From positions 24,816,980 to 24,880,979 of the forward strand of contig NC_136010.1 of assembly GCF_048128805.1 (NCBI RefSeq): a DNA stretch of 64,000 nucleotides, given 5' to 3'. Below the pieces are notes generated by a model. It ran no database searches, had not been told where the DNA came from, and saw nothing but the letters and a program-made list of their open reading frames with translations. Source of the stretch: Centroberyx gerrardi. Taxonomy: Eukaryota > Chordata > Actinopteri > Beryciformes > Berycidae. A program made the translations under genes and the position numbers. Of the stretch, positions 30,901-44,100 are shown one piece after another (position 1 is the first letter of the stretch; each line of letters begins with the position of its first letter).

Positions 30901-33900
30901 CTGAGGGAAATAGTAAAAGGATCAAAGGGTGTGGAGAGGTGAAATCTGAAAAAGAAGAAACAAAAAGGATAAAGGAGCTTAATAAATCTTTGTTTTTGTT
31001 TTTTTTCAAAACTCATGATGAAGCTATTTCCAAAGTCTGCATTTAGAGTTGTCAGGTCAGTTTATATGGCTATGCTGGCCATATGTCTGCATCCCAGGGA
31101 CAGAAACAGAAACACACACCCACCCACCCACACACACACAACCACATACACACAGACATACACGTGCACACAGACAGATCTCTTTACACATGCCATTGAG
31201 TTTAACATTCTAAAAGACAAAGTTTCCCTCTATCCTTGGGCGTCTTTAAATACAAGCAATATGTAAACGTAGCTTGCTCATTTGCTCCTAAGTCACTGCT
31301 GTCATCCATGCATTAGAAAAATATATAATAAAAATAACTTCAGATAAACAGAACTGCAAAATGGTCGGGCAAGTAACTGTTTCTGTCCATTTCACCTGAT
31401 CAGCACTCTCTATATCGTCATCCATCTATAAGATGTGAGATATTGAGGGTATTGACCTCACTGCTATTGGTTAACAGTGAAAATGCCAACGCTATGCCCA
31501 GTGATAGGAAAATTCTGCCTTGTCGTAAACAGGGAGAAACAGAGACAAGCAAGCGTTGGCTGAGCAAACAGGACTATCTGTGACTTACATAACTTTTTTT
31601 TTATACATCTGAGCGGTTTCATCCAGCAGACTTTACAAACACCGCCAGAATCCCAAGCTTCTCTCCATGTCAATCTGGCTCAACAGTTACATTTTGGGAT
31701 TATTTTATAGGTTTTTTCTGCTTTATTAGATAGCATACAGTGCAGAGATAAGAAAGATGAAGAGAGAAAGTGAATTATGCAAAGTTCAGCAGCTGTATTC
31801 AGCCCCGTGTCACCAGTGCAAAGTACACACCTCAACCAAGGACGCCTTTACTCCTGCTTACTTTTAGTCCAAATGTACCAATGGAAACAACCGTAAAACA
31901 ACAAGCATCTCAGCATTAATCCATAGAAGGCGTCAGCTCAGTTTGACATTCTCTATCCACTGAATTGTGGTAATCATCTTACAAAGTTTCAAAAGTGTGT
32001 GTTTAAAACATGCGTTGATGGCCAAAGCTCTGTTTTTGAAGTACTTTATGAAATAAAAATGACCGCAATACTTCAAAGCACGAACTGCTTGACCCTCCCG
32101 GTAGTGTTAATGCTGCCAGCAGCGTGATATATTGGAATTTTCTTTTTCGCATCGGTGGGCCAAAATATTTCCCCGAACCCCTGGAGAAGGCAACGTGGCT
32201 GAAACAGCTCACTGCCTGGAGCGGAGCCAAGGCCCAGTGGCCCAGCGGCTCCCTAACAGTTGCTGGATATCTCGTTCCTGTCGGCCTCAGTGCTGACGGT
32301 GGGCCTGATAACGGTTGAGGACGACCCCACACACACACACATGCACACACACACACACACACACACACCTCCCCCCAACACAAACATGACTGGGCTGTTT
32401 CCTCAGACATTGACATTTTGTCCCGTCATTGTCATATGGACATACAGGGACATTTACATTTTCACGTTCTCATGCGCTTATACATGACCATTGTACATAT
32501 ATTTGTGTTGCCTTATGGGAAAAAAAAAAGATATATTCACATGTCGTCATGTGGCTCAGGTGATCAAATGGCATACCTTGTTAAACACACAGATGTTTAC
32601 ATGCCCATCTTGCACAGTGAGTTTGGGTTTATCCCAATATTGTCCCAGTCTCAGTCTGGACTTTAAACAATTCATTTAGGGTTTTTGTCTGTTTGCTTGG
32701 AAGCTTGAGTTATGATGTTGTAAATTAACTACATCATGAGCTGCAATCAGCGGGTTCGGGGGCAACGGATCAGGCTTTGTCCTTCCATCAGTTTGCTCGT
32801 CTGTCTGTCAAACGTGATTTCTCAGACTCCACTAGTCTGGTTTTGATGAAAATTTGACAGATGATGCATCTTTGCATTATGTTGCTGTGTTTGAAAAATG
32901 CACTGATCTAACTTTGAAAGACCGCAACTGATTCACCAGTAATTCAATTTTGACAAAACCTGGAGGGATGATGCATGTTGGTATGATTGGCCCAAGTGCA
33001 TTATTTGTGGGGGACGACATGTTTACTTGTTAACCATTGGGTGCAACACTGCTAATGCAAATTACAATCCGCACACATGAGTGTAAGTGCATTATGTCCT
33101 TTAAAGCCAGAAATCAATTTCAGACCATTTCATAGCTCTTTTAAAATCTCTGTGTATTGTCATCCAACTTCGGCATGTGTCTGTTGTGGCCGCTGACTGA
33201 TTAAAGCTTATCATTGGTCCATTTGCCACCATGTCATTGGCTTTTCTCAGCACACAGAGCAGGGAGGGCGGATTGGGGAAATTGGGAGTCTTTCAGTTCA
33301 ACATGCTCATCTATTTTTTTCCATATCCAGACTTTCACTCAACAGTCCCTATTGGCTTCTGCATGAGTAGGTGTCTCTGTTTTTGTTTGCCCCACCCATC
33401 TGCTGTTTCTCTCTTTCTCTCTCTCTACCTTTTCAAAAGACAGTAGCTGTTTATTTATTTCTCCCCTCTGAATGACTCCCTACTGCGGTTTGGTGAAATC
33501 TTTATACCAAAAATTACACAGCTTCTTACTAAACTTTTATAACAGACCGAGGTCAAATACTATTAATAAATGGTTGTTCAAACCTACTTGGCATATTAGG
33601 TGGATGGATTTTTCCACATAAGACAATATTCTACTTTAAATACCAGATAATAAATGCTAAAAAAAATAATAAACAATGACAGGAGAGCATTTGAAAGTCA
33701 GTTTTCTGTAACTGGCAACTTACCTGACACTATCTGAATTGAACTGATGCAGGCAAACCCACCCATCTTGTACACCAATCAGCTTGAAGAGTTATTAGCA
33801 AATACTGTTTGACCCAGGTCTCATTTATAACTCTAACCAAAAGCTTCTATTTATGATAGAGCCTTTTCTGTATGCAAGCTTAAGCTTTCACTGGAGCCTT

Positions 33901-35310
33901 GGGAATCAAATGTCTGGGCATCATATATGAGGTAGAGCTGTACCATAAAGATCCACCAAGGACCAGAATGGAAATTATTTTTTTTATCATTAATTGTCAA
34001 ATTAACCAAACTAAACTAAAAGTCACAAACCAGGGCAAAAACTGAGTATACATCCTTTCATTCTTTTTCTTTTTTTTTTTTTTTTTACAGTGTTCCTATA
34101 CTATGCTGGGAGTAGAGTGCTTTTCCAGGCACTGCTGGTTGTAACCCAGTATGTCCAGCTAGGAAATCCGCTGCCAGAGCAGGATGCCCTGGTGTAAAAC
34201 ACATTGTTTGAATCACAGGTTTATGTGTGTTTTGACTCTCCAGTCCACAACAGCTCAAAAGTCCAACTAGACTACTCAGATTCCATTACTGGCTGAACAA
34301 ACTTCCTGCAGAAAATCCCTGCAAATTTATGGACCCAGATATATGCCAAATATTCAATTGAGACAGGTTTTATTTATGGGGAAGAGAGTTGACTCGATCG
34401 TTTTGCTGGGAGAGGGAAGAAGGAACACATACAGCATGCGCTCGAAGGAAAAAGGGATCATAAGGCCCTTTTCTGAGTAACAGCCCCTGGCTTTTTTCCC
34501 AAGCAGGGGGATGTATAGAGTTACAGCTTATGTAATACTGTCACTTTTTTTTTTGTTTGGCTGAGTAGTTTTTAAGGTTGTAATGCTGCTACCTCATTAT
34601 TTGGGTTTTTTAAAGATCTATGAAGGTTCAGGTTTACCTCAACATAAGCCTAACATTATCTTTTCTACATATTTTATCTTTATGGTTTTTCCATATGTTG
34701 TGCATTGACTCTTCATTGCGCTAGTTTAGGAAAACATCAGGATAAGAGGACGTTAAAGATTGCATACACATGAACAACTTACATAGAGAGCAATTATCAG
34801 ATATTTTACACCATTTTTGCACATGCCAGCAACACATCTCTATAAACATGTAGTTGAAAACACTTAATCTGCCGATAGTGGCATTTGAGTTGTGATGTTG
34901 AGGAGCTACCATGATCTCAAGCTCATCTGAGCATTAAAATGATCATCTTCAAACTACCAAATTGCAACTTGCTATAAATGACAGAAACCCCTTACTGGAA
35001 AAATAAAAGGTTTTCCTAGAGATCAGAATTAACCCTCAGAAACTGGTGAAACATTTGGAACAGATCTGGGAAAAACACGTCTCCAAAACCTGTAACCTAC
35101 CACTACACTAATGACTGTGGTCAGTTCTAAAAAATAAGATCAAGGTTGGATCTTTTGAGCAGACATTGGCAAGTAGTTCAGATGGTGCCTATAACAAAGC
35201 TCTGGTCTTCTCCCTTGGTATTTGACTCTTCCTAACAAGACCTCCTCCAGTAGGAAAACCACGTGGCAAGACAGTAACCGCAGCTCAACCAAAGGAATGG
35301 AGTCACCTAC
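30901..35310. other. Non-coding stretch upstream of slc38a5 (possible first intron)
   Basis: No conserved coding exon was seen. It holds CA-rich tracts (about 31110-31170 and 32328-32368) and T/A homopolymers. If the candidate exon at 35311 is real, this is intron 1 of slc38a5. Confidence 0.4.
32328..32368. repeat. (CA)n microsatellite
   Basis: A CA repeat interrupted by one ATG, ending in CTCCCCCC. Confidence 0.9.
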
Positions 35311-35440
35311 CTCCAAGACCAGGCGCAGTAGACTCTCTGAAGCAGAGGGAAATTGTCCTGTAATGAAAGGTGTTGCGGGCCCAGGGTGGTGTTGAAGCTG
35401 GCCTGTGTTTGGAGCCAAGCAGAGAGGACAGAGTGTCTAA
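35311..35440 (-). other. slc38a5: Candidate 5' non-coding exon of slc38a5
   Basis: On the minus strand a moderately GC-rich segment ends GGTCTTGGAG then GTAGGTGA, a good donor at 35310, pointing toward the slc38a5 start exon. It contains no recognised coding motif. The upstream limit is a guess, and the assignment rests only on donor quality and position. Confidence 0.25.
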
Positions 35441-36996
35441 TCAAGCAAAAGGGAGAGGGTTAGGGAGGGGAGCACATGTGGGAGAAGGCAGTAAAGAGGC
35501 AGGGCTACTCAAAATGATGGTCTCAAGTTTCTGGTGATGTCACATAAACAGTCACTCCTCTTTCTTTCAAAAAAAAAGGAAAACAGACGTTAACTATGAC
35601 TTTCTCACAACTTTCTGCTGATGGATTGCTCTGTGGGGAATTCACTGCTGCCTTATGGCCCACTTAAGCACACTGGGCCTATTGAATTGTTTCCATGTTC
35701 AGACTGTCTTCTCAGTCGCAGTAACAGTGGAAATAAATATGGCGAGGTGATTAACCCAAGGTTGCATAAGAACCTGGCCCAGTGGTATGACTGACAACAG
35801 GCCCCCCATTGGAAACAAAGTGGAAAAGTACCACAGGAAGGTAAATATATAAGCTGTATACCCTGAACTGGCCGGAGCGGTCTAAATGTTGCAGCTGAGC
35901 TAAGCTGTTGAAACAACAGATGGTGTAGGATGCGGGCATTCCCATGGCTATTTTGGTGTATGGTTTCTATACAGGGGACATTTCTATCAGCAGTCTTCCA
36001 TGCTTTGCTGTGGGCGCACATGTGTGTGTGTGTGGAGAGAGAGAGAGAAAGAGAAATTTTCATCAGTATATTAAATCCATTATTGCATTGTCTATTATGT
36101 AGCCCACATAACATTTCATGGTTCCTACTGAATCAAAGCCAACCAAAGAGAATGGACAAAAGACCAAAGCCGATCTGCATAAAGCGTCACATGTTGGAGC
36201 AAACAGCTGTTAAACTCGAAACAGTTTGCCGCCAATTTGGACCAAATTATTTTTGCAGGCACAGAATATAAGAACACATTTCACTCAGATTTTAGGCTAC
36301 ACCCTACAGTGGATAAAGCCATGACACGTGAACTCTAACAGGAGTTATACTGTATTATTTCAGGTAATACAATATTATTTCATCTCATTAGCATATGACA
36401 TGAAATCCTCAGTGTACTTACACCAAAAACAAATATTCATGACATGAGTATGCATTATTATTATCATAACATTGTTGATTTACACAATGTACGAGATGCA
36501 TTTTACATGTACATGTATAGCAGGGAGGCTGAGGATATTATGGTGTCATGTAGGTCCCTAACCTGCTGTACACAAATATAGCCTACATTTTATAATTAGG
36601 GCCTATGATTCCGTATAGCTACCTTGAGTCTGCGAGGATCTAAGATGGCTCACAGGCAGATTAACACAGCAACATGCCTATGAATACTACCTTTTAATAG
36701 CTTTATTTGAATATCACTTGTCAATCAAGACAAACAAAAGACACAGAAACAAGGTTGCACAAGAAAGAGGACGGTGGAGGACAGCAAAAACAAGCAGCAT
36801 TAGCAGCATGGTGAAATACGGACACTGTTGGTAAGGAATGGTAGTGTGGGGGGTACCAACAAACAAACAGTGGAGCAATAGTGGAAAGAGAAACATCATT
36901 ACATGACAGCACGTCTGTAGAAATAGGTCTTAAGATTGAAAAGACGACAATGATTGTGCTGCCTGATCACCGACTTATGCTCTAATGCCAAAGACC
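35441..36996. other. Intergenic, nothing recognised
   Basis: Short ORFs around 35650-36270 show no known motif. There is a GT/GA-rich tract near 36018-36055. Confidence 0.45.
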
Positions 36997-37425
36997 AGCT
37001 GCGTTCAGAATGGTTCACTTGTTCACTCACTCACTATTCCCTATGCAGTGTTTGTCATATAGTGAACTATATGGGCAATGACCGAACAAAGTGTCGGACA
37101 CTACATTAAACATCATTGCTTCAAAAAAATCCATATTCGTGTGACGCACACGGAGATGCCCAGCATCTTATAAACAAACCAAGCACTCATGACAGCGGGT
37201 TGAAATGTAGTCAAGTAGTATTGATTTTGCGAAGTTTTGAACATTAAATTACAAAGAAATTGTTGAAATTCTAATCATGTGTGGTTTTGTTAAATAACGT
37301 GCTGTCTCCTAATGGTAGCAAGCTGTTTTGGTTTGGCAAACAATAAGCGCGTGAACTAACGTTAGCTAGCTCACAAGCTAGCAGCTAGCGACTAGCTAGC
37401 TACCCTTCTTCTTCTTCTTCGATAA

Positions 37426-39160
37426 GATTCAAGATTCAAGATTCAAAGGCTTTATTGTCATATGCACAGAGAGCGAGCTGCACTGCACAATGAAATTCTT
37501 ACTTTACAGTCCTCTCTGTTTGCCGTGTATAAAGAGCAAAAGAAATATCAAGATGTACAAAAAAAGATAAAAAATAAATCTCTCAAATATATCAATATAA
37601 CAAGAGAAGAAACAAAATATATGACACAATCCACAATAAGTGAATGCAGTAGCTAAAGTGCATATGTGGCATGTTGAAATCCTCTGATTTATATTTATCT
37701 CTGCTTCAGCAGACACCACCAATCATTTCCTTAAATTTACTTGGGAAAGCAGTTAGTTTTAGAATTTAGAACGCAGGCAGGTGCCGTTAATAGTGAGTTC
37801 GCGATGGTCCTTCAGTTGGCAACTGTATGTACCAGCCGTGCCAGCCGACTCACTTTTGTATTTATAATTATTTTTCAGAATAAACATCTTCTTTTAAAAT
37901 ATGCCACTGAATCCAGTCCACGATTCATGAGTGCAACACATACAGTCACTAAAGTGACTAAAAAAATACAATGGAGTGTATATGTAAACAATAGTGTAAA
38001 CAGTAGACTTGACCTATTACAGTACAGAATTATTGCAATTATTACAATTTTATGTCAGTGCAATTGAAATGTGCAATACAGAAATGTGCAAATTACATAG
38101 TAGCATGTACATTATCAAGTTCCAGGTGCACGTTTTAACAGGTCAAGGCTGGGCAGATTGGGGGTGGGCTGAAAGGGGGGGTGGGGGGTGGGGGGGGGTG
38201 CATCTCACACTTCGATACCGCCTGCCGGACGGCATGAGTGTGAAGAGTCCATATGGGGGTGAGTGGGGTCTTTCACAATGTTCTGGGCCCGCCTGCGGAC
38301 TCTCTGGTAAATGTCCTCCAGGAAAGGGAGTATTGTCCCTGTGATCTTTTGGGCTCTCTTGATGACTCGCTGCAGGGACTTTTGGTCCTGGGCTGTGCTG
38401 TTGCCGTGCCACACTGTCATGCTGCTTGTGAGGATGCTCTCAGTGGTGCATCTGTAGAAGTTGCAGAGGATGCGGGGTGGCATGCTGAATTTCCTCAGTC
38501 TCCTGAAGAAATACAGCCGTTGCTGTGCCTTTCTGGGTGGTGTTGAATGTCCATGTGAGATCGGTGCTGATATGAACACCGAGGAATTTGAAGGCGTTCA
38601 CCCTCTCAACCTCGGTACCGTCGATGTGTAGTGGCTGGTGTTGTTGATGCTCCCTGCTCCTCCTCCTCCTCAGGTCCACAATCATCTCCTTAGTTTTGCT
38701 GACATTAAGAGATAGGTTGTTGTCATGACACCACGTCACTAGGCTTGAGACCTCCCTCCTGTAGGCTGACTCGTCATTCCCGGTTATCAAGCCTATGACC
38801 GTGGTGTCGTCAGCAAACTTAATGATGGTATTGCTCCCGTGAGAGGCGACGCAGTCATGGGAAAGAGTGTTTAGAGCAGGGGGCTCAGCACACAGCCCTG
38901 AGGACAGCCAGTATTCATAATCAGTGTCTTTGAAGTGAGAGTCCCAGTGGTCTGCCAGTGAGAAAGTCTGTAATCCAGTTGCAGAGGGAGGGGGTTAGGC
39001 CGAGGATGTGCAGTTTGTCCGTTAGCTTAGAGGGGATGATCGTGTTGAATGCTGAACTGTAATCGATGAACAGCATTCTGACGTAAGTGTCCTTCTTTTC
39101 TAAGTGGGATAGGGCAGTGTGGGTTGCAGTGGAAATGGCGTCCTCTATTGAGACACAATC
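37426..39160 (-). mobile_element. 5'-truncated L2/Rex1-like LINE
   Basis: Read on the minus strand, the ORF2 remnant gives SVEDAIS-type text, [20 protein letters not shown], a GCPQGCVLSPLL block, NTIIKFADDTTVIGLI (FADD catalytic motif), WCHDNNLSLNVSKTKEMIVD, VERVNAFKFLGVHIS and AQQRLYFFRRLRKF. The 3' UTR runs to 37426 and ends in GATTCAAGATTCAAGATTCA copies (complement), a repeat tail typical of these elements. Frameshifts and at least one stop make it inactive. Only the RT C-terminal half and beyond is present. Confidence 0.88.
38160..38201 (+). repeat. G-rich tract with G-quadruplex potential
   Basis: Several runs of 4 to 9 G separated by single T or short spacers (GGGGTGGGCTGAAAGGGGGG and onward). 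It lies at the ORF/3' UTR boundary of the LINE, on the strand antisense to it. Confidence 0.7.
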
Positions 39161-39357
39161 GCATTGCATTGTGGTACACAGGAGAAATTGTAGGGTACAT
39201 CGTCTGTTCACTACAATTTGCAGTGCATTTTGGGTATTTTATAGTGAACTATATGGTGAACCAAATTAACCGTTGAGAATTCGGACACTAGTACAAAATG
39301 GCAGACAAACTATAGTGCACTATTTCTGTAATAGGGAACGGTTTGGAACAGAGCTCC

Positions 39358-40210
39358 AGTCTCCTTTAGACTAGTTTTAGGAATGAGGAGAACCCTGCCC
39401 AGACCGCTAGGGTTGCCCTCAGGCTCATAAGGGGTTAACCTGGGGACCAAACTCATCTGTGCTTTAAAAGTGATCAGCAAAGTATTAAAGTCAATTCTGA
39501 AACTAACAGGTAATCAGCGAAGTGATACCGAATTGTGGTGATGTGATTACTACTCTTAGGACCCGTTGAAATCCTATCTGCTGCATTCTGCACAAGCGGG
39601 AGTGTTGGACAAACTTTTGATTGAGGCAGGAGAATGCATAGAGTTGCAGCCATCTGGGGGGTGAGGAAATAAAAGTGTGAATGACTTTCTTCGGACTGCA
39701 CAACTCTTGTACATGAACCTGAACATCAAACTTAAGATCGGCATCAAAGATTAGTTTCTGGGTTTAAATTAGCTGATAGAGTCGATCTGACAACTTTGAT
39801 CAAGAGTCACAAAATGCTAACTGGCTAACGGTAATTTCTGGGCTGTTAGCAGTTTGTGACCCTCGATCAAATCACTTTTTTTTTTCTTTTTTTTTACAGT
39901 CGCGCAGTTGTCTGACAACAGAAACAGAAAGATAGCCTATGTCAATGACAACACCTGTATTGTGCTATATACTAAGTTTTAAACACCACAAAATAAGTGA
40001 TCACAGACAGAGTCAGAGGCGACAGAAAGTTAGTGCTGGCAATGATGAGAACCGATCCATACCTTACTAGGATGAAGCGGAAGTTCGTCAGCCATGTTTG
40101 TGAAAAGGGTCTATTGGTATGAAACGTTGCTAGGATGAATCTTGTCTGGTTACACATGACATGAACACATGACATTATTAATAATATAAAGTACAACAGA
40201 TAAATATAAT
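39358..40210. other. Intergenic, nothing recognised
   Basis: AT-rich sequence with T homopolymers near 39878-39896. No ORF with known motifs. Confidence 0.45.
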
Positions 40211-40550
40211 ATAATGTAAAACAGGTAAACTGTACTGAAACACCTGCTCTCAGTGATTCATATTAACTTTCTTGTACACCAAGTACCTGTCTTTGGCCCC
40301 AGAGACTTCATGTCATAATGTTCTCTATAATGTAAAACAGGTACTTAAAGACCAGTTCTCAGTGTTTCATAGTAATTCTCTAATACACCAAATTCTCTAA
40401 TAGAAATAATTCTCTAATACACCAAACACCTGTTTTTGGCCCCAGGGGCATCGCGTAATAATGTTCTCTATACTGTAAAACTACAATACTGAAACACCTG
40501 CTCTCAGTGATTGGTATTAATTCTGTAATACACCAAATACCTGTCAACTC
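40211..40550. repeat. Three-copy tandem repeat (~115-145 bp unit) upstream of ccdc22
   Basis: Units begin near 40215, 40331 and 40474 with TGTAAAACAGGTA-like sequence. They then share CACCTGCTCTCAGTGATT, AATACACCAAATACCTGT and TTTGGCCCCAG blocks. The middle unit has an extra internal duplication (AATTCTCTAATACACCAAA). Confidence 0.75.
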
Positions 40551-40702
40551 TGACATACTAACATTTCCTTTGGTGTCCAAAGGTTTGACAAATGTGAAGT
40601 TAGGTTTAGTACGGCTGATTTTTTACACACAGAGGAGTAATAATGAAGGAGTCTCGAAAGATCCACAATGCAACACGTCTTCCCAGTCATGAGACTGTCT
40701 TA

Positions 40703-40720
40703 CCCAGTGCATGCTGGGAA
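40703..40720. promoter_or_regulatory. ccdc22: Staf/ZNF143-like site in the ccdc22 promoter region
   Basis: The reverse complement reads TTCCCAGCATGCACTGGG, matching the known TTCCCAGCATGC core bound by Staf/ZNF143 in many housekeeping promoters. It lies about 450 bp upstream of the ccdc22 ATG, at the start of a locally CpG-richer segment (about 40720-40830). Function is inferred. Confidence 0.5.
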
Positions 40721-41166
40721 TCAGAGTTCTTGGTCGCTCATTTTGTTAGCGAACGAGGTAGAGCGAAACTCTACCTCCCATAAACACCGCGGCACTCCTC
40801 CCGTGTGACGCGGAACAAGATGCAGAAATGTCAGATTTGTTACGATTGTAGCAGCTAACGTTTGTTGTTGTTTCAGTTTATAGTGTGTACAACAGGCGCT
40901 TTCACTACAACGAAAGGTTATTTGCAGCGGAGACGTTTCAGAAGCACTGGGGAATTACAGCGGATTTGCTTAGGCGATGAGGAGTGGCATTGTTGCCAGC
41001 TAACTAGTAGTTCCTAGCTAACAGAACAGGGAAGCTAGTTAGCTAGCCTGCTTTCAATCAATGGGAAACCCTACTGTAAAAATTAGCTAACTCATTGCTA
41101 GCAAGCCTGTTAGCATCAGGCGCCCTGTCACAAGCCTGTCAGTCTATCTTCAGAGAAACTACAGTG

Positions 41167-44100
41167 ATGGAGGAGGTTGATAAGATTTTGATTCACGCTC
41201 TTAGACAGGCCGGCACGTAAGTATTCACAACAGCTTTTTATTAGTTTGCAGTTGTAACGTTGTATGCATATATTACAATTAACTGTTAGTTGGCTGAAAA
41301 AGTTCGGTGGGTAACTTTCAACCTCCTTATGTGGTCTGAAAGCGGCCATGGAGTTAAGCGTAGCTCAACTCGACAGCAGCTAGCCCATCATATGACCTGA
41401 CATGAGTGAGTGTGTGTGTGTCAAGGGAAAAAGTTCGATAACGTGAGTGAGTTTGGTATAGTTTTTCCACTGACTGAGGACAGACGCTTATATTTAATGT
41501 CCCATCCACAGAGAGGTGAGTGAGGACATCCAGAGTGTCAAGCAGTTCAGCAGTGAGCTGATAGTGGAGGCGGTGGTCAGATGTGTGCGGGTGATCGATC
41601 CGGGCCTGGGCGGCGCGCTGCCGGCCTCCCTCCCTCCTGGCATGTCTGCCCGCTTCAGAGTGGGCATGAGCCTGGCACAGGCCTGTCAGGTAAGACACCT
41701 TCAGTCACTATCAGCCTGGAGTATGATACGGTTTTTCACTGTAACTGGCCAAAGCACCCAGCAACTGCTGAAAAATACAGCTGTCAAATGATAAACATGA
41801 ATAGTGTAAAATGAACACGGCAGTGGTAACCGACAAGAGTGACAGGATGCTGAGGCTTTGAGGAGAAATGGTTGGAAGGGACCGGGTTTATAATCACAAC
41901 ACCAGGAACAGACCTTTAACTCAAGTGGGGGAGGACGCGGAAATGCAAAATGGTACAAATGAGGAAGGGTTGCCACCAACAGGTGCAGAGGCAGCACCAC
42001 AGACAGGTAGGGGAGATGAAGACAGTGTGGAGGAGGAAGAAGAAACGACAGAACAGTAGCCAGTGGTAAGCACTTTGTCAATGTATGCATTCTTGTTTCT
42101 AACTTGTTAACAGAGATGATGACCAGAACCACAACTGAATGTAGATTCCATACTATTAAACCAACCAGTTTGACTAAAAGGACTACAGACTAGACTAGAC
42201 AACAGACTAGACTTGATTAGACTAGACAACGGACTAGACTTGATTAGACTAGACCAGGCACAGAAATCCAGGCTGACAGAAGAGGATACATAGATCAGTA
42301 CCTTCAGCTCAGCTCTTCACTCTCCACAAGAAATCAGTATCAAAACTCAAGAAGTGTTCATTTGAAACAAGTCCATATTCAAAATTATATATGTTTGCAA
42401 CAAAATCTAAAACATATTGCTTAAATGTCATTGAGGAACTTCAAAGACAGATAATGAGTAAACCCAGGCAATTCATTTTAGTCCTATAGTGGACAAATGG
42501 CTAATAAGTAAGCCCCAGCTAACCCTGTTTAACATTGTGGTAGACAATTTGCTAATATACAGTATCAAAGAAGTCCTGACAATTTGTAGCTGACTCGAAA
42601 TCTGAAACCTTTACAGCAGCAGGTAGCTGGTACTAGTTGTACAACTAGTGCTCACTGTGTTGTGTTACCACCATGTCAGCACAGCTGTCAGTCGAGGCAA
42701 TAGCCGATTGCTCTTAGTTATAATGGAAAATCTTTCTGTTGGTTAGCTAGAAGTAATTCACGCTGTGCAGTATATAGATTCTTCATCCCCTTCCATGTTG
42801 TGTTGCACTCTGCAATTATTAATATTCATAATTCCTCTATTCCGTTTTGCTCCTCCTAAATGGTTTTGGTTTTCTCTCATGCTTTCTTTCTCACCCGTCT
42901 CCTCAGAGTTGAGTTTGTTTACTTGTGGTTTCAGGCAAGTGACAAATAGCCTCTGTGTCACATGTCTTAAAAAATTGTCCCGGACAATGGGACAACTGTT
43001 CATGTGAACGATGGTTGTTGTTTAGGTTAGTGGTGACTAATGATAGTGATGCTTGACAGCTCTTTGATTATGTCACAAGAATCCACAGAATTACATTCCT
43101 TTGGCAGAATTAGGCTGACCTAGTTTACCTGAACTAATTTATCTCACAGAACTTAATGAAACACTTAATCATAGAGTTCAGGTTGTCTGCTTGTCTCTTT
43201 TTCTCTAATTAGTGTGAAGGAGCTATCACATTTGACTTTGTGTGTTTTTGGGTACTAAGTCGGGTGATAGCGCCCCAAAACACTATAGCATTAACTATTG
43301 GGGTTACACCGATCACTTGTGTGTGTGTGTGTGTGTCTGCTTATATAAGGGTTAAGTTAATGAGTCTCTAGCTCCCTAGTAGCAGTATTAATACCATGTC
43401 AAAATGTTGGTTTCCAGGACCTTGGCTATAAAGGAGAAATAGGCTACCAGACCTTTCTGTACAGCAACGAACCGGAGATCCGCTCCCTGCTGATGTTCCT
43501 GGTGGAGAAGCTGCCCAGAGAGAGTGCTGAGGCGTCAGACCAGCCAGCAGGTACATTTACACCAGTCTGTCTTTCTCTGTCCATACATGCATTTAGGGCT
43601 ACAAAGGGTTGGAAACTTTACAGAAAATTTCCATGCAATATTCAACCTTATTTCAACCTTATTCTCCTAGTTTTTGCCATTGTGACGATTGATTGTGTTC
43701 AAAATTTCATCACTTACTTCACTGTAGAGCGTTCTTTCCTTTCTTCCTCCAGGTAAATCGGTGGTCCTCCAGAGAGCCATCGCTGTTGCGATCAAAGCCC
43801 AGCTAGCGCTGCCCTGGCTCCCTCCCAACTGCAGACTGCCGCTGCTCTGTGAAACACAGGTAAACTCACTCAGTTGCACATCAGTTACTGAAGAAAGACG
43901 TGATAATTACATGGATATGACTTGATTGTGGCCATAGTCTTGGCCTTGGGAGGGATGATGTCAACTTGTTTATTATAATATGTAAGCTCTCCAGAGAGAG
44001 GCCATTGCTACCTGCCCCTAAAGCCAAAGAGTGATTTCCATTGCAAAAAAGATTTGGAGCAAATTGTTCGTTTGTTGGTATTCTCGCCTGTGGAGCAAAA

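Larger units (their letters stand above)
36997..39357. mobile_element. Old inverted-repeat element split by a LINE insertion
   Basis: The left flank (CTGCGTTCAGAATGGTTC, near 36999, then ACTATTCCCTAT and TATAGTGAACTATATGG) and the right flank (TATAGTGAACTATATGG near 39241, TAGTGCACTATTTCTGTAAT, GGGAACGGTTTGGAACAGAG) are rough inverted copies; 12 of the outer 18 bases match. The two halves are separated by the LINE at 37426-39160. No target duplication was established. Confidence 0.45.

Noticed and set aside
35140-36114. Minus-strand ORFs upstream of slc38a5 as a separate gene
   Set aside because: No conserved motif. The only useful signal is one donor site, which I listed as a low-confidence 5' non-coding exon instead.
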